The notes under the pieces: model-generated
The model's input: the letters and a program-made list of their open reading frames with translations, nothing else
What the model was told of the DNA's origin: nothing
Database searches by the model: none
DNA from: Actinomycetes bacterium
Lineage (GTDB): Bacteria; Actinomycetota; Acidimicrobiia; Acidimicrobiales; Bog-793
Direction: 5' to 3'
Assembly: GCA_021823365.1 (NCBI GenBank)
Contig: JAKAOD010000020.1
Span: forward strand, 1 to 14,555
Length of the DNA stretch: 14,555 bases
Shown here: positions 12,573 to 14,555 of the stretch, piece after piece
Position numbering within the stretch: the first letter of the stretch is position 1
Layout: every line of letters starts with the position of its first letter
Translations under genes and position numbers: made by a program

Positions 12573-14096
12573 CTATGCGACGGCGACTGCTCCCTCGGTC
12601 GCGGCAAGCTCCTCCTTGCGGGCCCGGACGAGCACGGCCGCCGCCACGGTCGCGATCCCGAGGAAGGCGGCGGCGTAGACGAAGGCGACCGCGTAGCCGT
12701 GGACGAGCCCCCGTGCCACGACGGCGGCCGCGTGCCCGTGGAGGGCCAGGTAGCTCGCCGTCGCCGACGCGGCGACGGTGTTCAACAGGGCGGTGCCGAG
12801 CGACCCGCCGACTTGCTGGGTCGCGTTCACGAGCGCGCTGGCGACGCCGGCGTCGTGCTCTGCGACGCCGACGAGCGCCGTCGAGCTCAGCGCGACGAAG
12901 GCGAAACCGAGCCCGGCGCTCATCACGAGCTCTGCAGGAAGGACGTGTGCGGCGAAGCTCGAGTGCACGCCGATCTGCGTCAGCCAGACGACGCCGGCGA
13001 CGCCGGCGAGGAAGCCGCCCGCCATGAGCGGGCGGGGTCCGAAGCGGGGGAGCGCCTTGCTGGCGAGCCCGGCGGTGAGCACGACGGCGCCGGAGAACGG
13101 GAGGAACGCGAAGCCGGTCCTGAGGGCGGAGTACCCGAGGGTGATCTGCAGGTAGTACGTCATGAACAGGAACATCCCGAACAGGCCGATCCCCGCCATG
13201 AACGACCCGAGGAAGGAGCCGCCGCGGTTGCGGTCGGCGAGGACCCGCATCGGCAGGAGCGGGTGCGTCGTGCGCAGCTCCACGGCGACGAAGACGGTGA
13301 GGAGGGCGACCCCGGCCGCGAGCAGAGCGACCGTGCTCGCAGCCGACCAGCCGGACTGGTACGCCTCCTGGAAGCCGTAGACGATCGCGACGAGCCCGAG
13401 CGTCACCGACGCAGCTCCCGGCAGGTCGTAGCGACGGTCACCCGCCGCACGGCTCTCGCTCACGAGGCGGGCGCCGGCGATCGCGGCGAAGACGGCCACG
13501 GGGGCGTTGACGAGGAGGCACCACCGCCAGGAGGCGTACTCGGTGAGGATCCCGCCGAGCAGCAACCCGACAGCGGACCCGCCGCCGGCGATGGCTCCGT
13601 AGACCGCGAAGGCGGTGGCCCGTTCCTTCGCCTCGGTGAAGGTCACCGTGATGAGGGCGAGGGAGGCCGGGGCCATGAGCGCTCCGAACGCCCCCTGCAG
13701 CGCCCGTGCGCCGAACAGCATCGCCGGGTCCTGCGCCAGACCTCCGAGCGCGGACGCGGCCCCGAAGCCGATCAGCCCGACGATGAACATGCGCTTGCGC
13801 CCGATGAAGTCGGCGATCCGCCCGCCGAGGAGGAGAAGGCCGCCGAAGGCGAGCGTGTAGGCGGTGATCACCCACTGGCGGTCGATGGTCGAGACGTGCA
13901 GCGCTCGCTGGGCGGAGGGGAGCGCGATGTTCACGATCGTCGCGTCCAGCACGACCATGAGCTGGGCGACGGCGATGACCGCGAGGGCCTTCCAGCGGCG
14001 CGGGTCGGGCGCGTCCGCGGGCTCCGCCGGGCGCGCCGCACGGTCGTCGCCGGGGGCGTCGACCGGGGCGAGGGTGTCGGAACCGGGGTGAGGCAT
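12573..14096 (-). CDS. DHA2-family MFS multidrug efflux transporter (EmrB/QacA type)
   Basis: A 507-residue, 14-helix proton-coupled drug exporter of normal family length. The ATG at 14096 is chosen because AAGGAG lies 6 bases upstream and homology begins shortly after. A 35-residue acidic and Pro/Ala-rich cytosolic N-terminus precedes helix 1. LDATIVNIALP (residues 50-60, Asp51 in the membrane) is the DHA2 helix-1 motif. GGRIADFIGRKR (91-102) is MFS motif A, GAIAGGGSAVGLLLGG (about 167-182) is the antiporter motif C region, and WRWCLLVNAPV (190-200) is the usual helix-6 lead. The substrate is unknown; lipophilic drugs or cations are typical for the family. The promoter is flanked by two copies of one palindromic operator, and a leader of about 200 bases contains two hairpins. 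No TetR-family gene is adjacent in this window. Confidence 0.93.
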   Translation of the reverse strand: MPHPGSDTLAPVDAPGDDRAARPAEPADAPDPRRWKALAVIAVAQLMVVLDATIVNIALPSAQRALHVSTIDRQWVITAYTLAFGGLLLLGGRIADFIGRKRMFIVGLIGFGAASALGGLAQDPAMLFGARALQGAFGALMAPASLALITVTFTEAKERATAFAVYGAIAGGGSAVGLLLGGILTEYASWRWCLLVNAPVAVFAAIAGARLVSESRAAGDRRYDLPGAASVTLGLVAIVYGFQEAYQSGWSAASTVALLAAGVALLTVFVAVELRTTHPLLPMRVLADRNRGGSFLGSFMAGIGLFGMFLFMTYYLQITLGYSALRTGFAFLPFSGAVVLTAGLASKALPRFGPRPLMAGGFLAGVAGVVWLTQIGVHSSFAAHVLPAELVMSAGLGFAFVALSSTALVGVAEHDAGVASALVNATQQVGGSLGTALLNTVAASATASYLALHGHAAAVVARGLVHGYAVAFVYAAAFLGIATVAAAVLVRARKEELAATEGAVAVA

Positions 14097-14208
14097 CGGA
14101 TCTCCTTGCCTGGTACGGATCGCGGGCGGGGCGGTCGCTGGGATCGGGGACGGGGTCTCGACGGCTGGGCGACGTGCTGGCAGACGAAGGCGACTGTACG
14201 TGGCGTCT

Positions 14209-14225
14209 CGGACAAGGGCTGTCCG
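14209..14225 (-). other. Leader hairpin 1 of the efflux transporter transcript
   Basis: CGGACA-AGGGC-TGTCCG is a perfect 6-bp stem with a 5-base loop, inside the predicted 5' untranslated leader of the transporter and 9 bp from a second, stronger hairpin. Together they could form a structured leader. Confidence 0.35.
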
Positions 14226-14234
14226 GTTTGCCTG

Positions 14235-14256
14235 GCCGGGCGGGCCCCCGCCCGGC
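14235..14256 (-). other. Leader hairpin 2 of the efflux transporter transcript
   Basis: GCCGGGCGGG (14235-14244) pairs perfectly with CCCGCCCGGC (14247-14256). Adding the outer CCT/AGG with one bulge gives about 13 bp. It is very stable and lies about 140 bases upstream of the start codon. No U-tract follows, so a simple intrinsic terminator is unlikely. Confidence 0.4.
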
Positions 14257-14284
14257 AGGAGACCGCGTGCCCGGCTCGACGCCC

Positions 14285-14305
14285 GGTACGAGACCGTCTC
14301 GTTCC
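14285..14305. promoter_or_regulatory. TetR-like operator copy 1 (covers the predicted start of transcription)
   Basis: The core ACGAGACCGTCTCGT (14288-14302) is a perfect palindrome around one central base. The reverse complement of the 21-bp site agrees with the second site at 14329-14349 in 15 of 21 positions, sharing AACG, ACGGT and TCGT blocks. It lies just downstream of the transporter -10. Confidence 0.6.
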
Positions 14306-14308
14306 GCA

Positions 14309-14337
14309 ATCCTAGCGACATGATCTCCGAAACGCAA
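14309..14337 (-). promoter_or_regulatory. Promoter of the efflux transporter
   Basis: On the minus strand TTGCGT (14337-14332) and TAGGAT (14314-14309) are separated by 17 bp, placing transcription start near 14302, inside operator copy 1. The -35 lies inside operator copy 2. The exact overlap with both operators supports the assignment. Confidence 0.55.
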
Positions 14338-14349
14338 CGGTATCGTTTC
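14329..14349. promoter_or_regulatory. TetR-like operator copy 2 (covers the -35)
   Basis: GAAACG-N9-CGTTTC is a 21-bp inverted repeat whose inner part reads AACGGTATCGTT. Its centre is 44 bp, about four helical turns, from copy 1. The site also lies 80 bp before lon, so a bound regulator could affect both divergent genes. Confidence 0.6.
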
Positions 14350-14395
14350 TTAAAGCGGCTCGCCACGCGGCGGGAATGCGGTCCGGCGAGCGGGC

Positions 14396-14406
14396 GTTCC
14401 GCGAAC
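14396..14406. promoter_or_regulatory. Short palindrome upstream of lon
   Basis: GTTC-CGC-GAAC is a perfect 4-bp-arm palindrome 23 bp before the lon start. It does not fit the ClgR or HspR consensus well. It could be chance, and no clear lon promoter is recognised in the gap. Confidence 0.2.
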
Positions 14407-14429
14407 GGACAGACGACCGAGGAGGCACC

Positions 14430-14555
14430 GTGGCCGACTTCACCCAGACGCTCCCGCTGCTCCCGCTGACGTCGGGGGTCGTCCTGCCCGGGATGGTCTT
14501 CACCATGGCGCTAGAGACCGACGAGGCGCGCGCCGCGGCCGAGGCCGCCGTCTCG
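14430..14555 (+). CDS. lon: ATP-dependent protease Lon, N-terminal fragment (runs off the window)
   Basis: The GTG at 14430 lies 4 bases after GGAGG (14421-14425). The 42 visible residues include LPLLPLTSGVVLPGMVFTMA followed by LETDEARAAAEAA. This is the opening of the LON substrate-binding domain, whose bacterial signature is LPLLPLRDVVVLPGMVVPL. Lon is a cytosolic AAA+ serine protease that degrades misfolded and regulatory proteins; its ATPase and protease domains would lie beyond the window. In this copy the usual charged residues after LPLLPL are TSG. The gene is divergent from the efflux transporter, with a 333-bp gap holding the two operators. The identification rests on the N-terminal motif only. 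Confidence 0.8.
   Translation, partial: MADFTQTLPLLPLTSGVVLPGMVFTMALETDEARAAAEAAVS

Noticed and set aside
12174..14315. 713-codon plus-strand open frame opposite the efflux transporter
   Set aside because: It is antisense to a full-length DHA2 transporter with all motifs, and its translation is charged low-complexity sequence.
14391..14410. ClgR-type site upstream of lon
   Set aside because: Aligned to the CGCYNANRGCG pattern, the sequence mismatches at the Y, R and final G positions.

Overview
This is a GC-rich bacterial chromosome segment with the gene style of an actinobacterium. The evidence is GTG starts, TANNNT-type -10 boxes placed directly before apparently leaderless starts, a NrdR-controlled class II ribonucleotide reductase, a PIG-V type mannosyltransferase, and small conserved proteins of actinobacterial type. 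Placement in the Acidimicrobiia is a guess from gene flavour only. No rRNA, tRNA, CRISPR array or complete insertion sequence is visible.

Left part (1-3349): a small cysteine-rich protein, an SRPBCC lipid-binding-fold protein, a short luciferase-like oxidoreductase and a class I/II aminotransferase run rightward. A coiled-coil protein of unknown function converges on the aminotransferase, across a GC-rich palindromic gap. The next block (3430-6553) is nrdJ, the B12-dependent ribonucleotide reductase. Its promoter (TTGACG-N17-TGTAAT) is followed by two NrdR boxes exactly 31 bp apart.

Middle (6554-7760): a gene-free stretch contains a 19-bp terminal-inverted-repeat structure resembling a MITE and a hairpin with a T-rich tail. 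Next comes a leftward arsenic unit: an internally deleted, 69-residue ArsI/CadI-like protein that keeps the CC arsenite-binding pair, followed by an ArsC arsenate reductase. It is preceded by a perfect TTGACA -35 and palindromic operator-like sites. serA, the E. coli type phosphoglycerate dehydrogenase with an ACT domain, diverges from it at 7905-9188.

Right part: 9189-10840 is mostly decayed DNA. It holds a 5'-truncated HhH-GPD glycosylase relic, a 78-residue Cys/His small protein, and an ABC-exporter relic whose membrane and ATPase fragments lie in different frames. A PIG-V type mannosyltransferase follows (10841-12094). A conserved hypothetical protein and a DHA2 drug-efflux transporter lie on the minus strand (12125-14096). 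The transporter has a long structured leader and a promoter bracketed by two copies of one 21-bp TetR-like operator. The window ends inside the start of lon (14430 onward).

The points most worth a second look are the miniature ArsI, the paired efflux-pump operator with no regulator gene in view, the NrdR-box pair, and the MITE-like element. I see no clear multi-gene novel defence or biosynthetic system.
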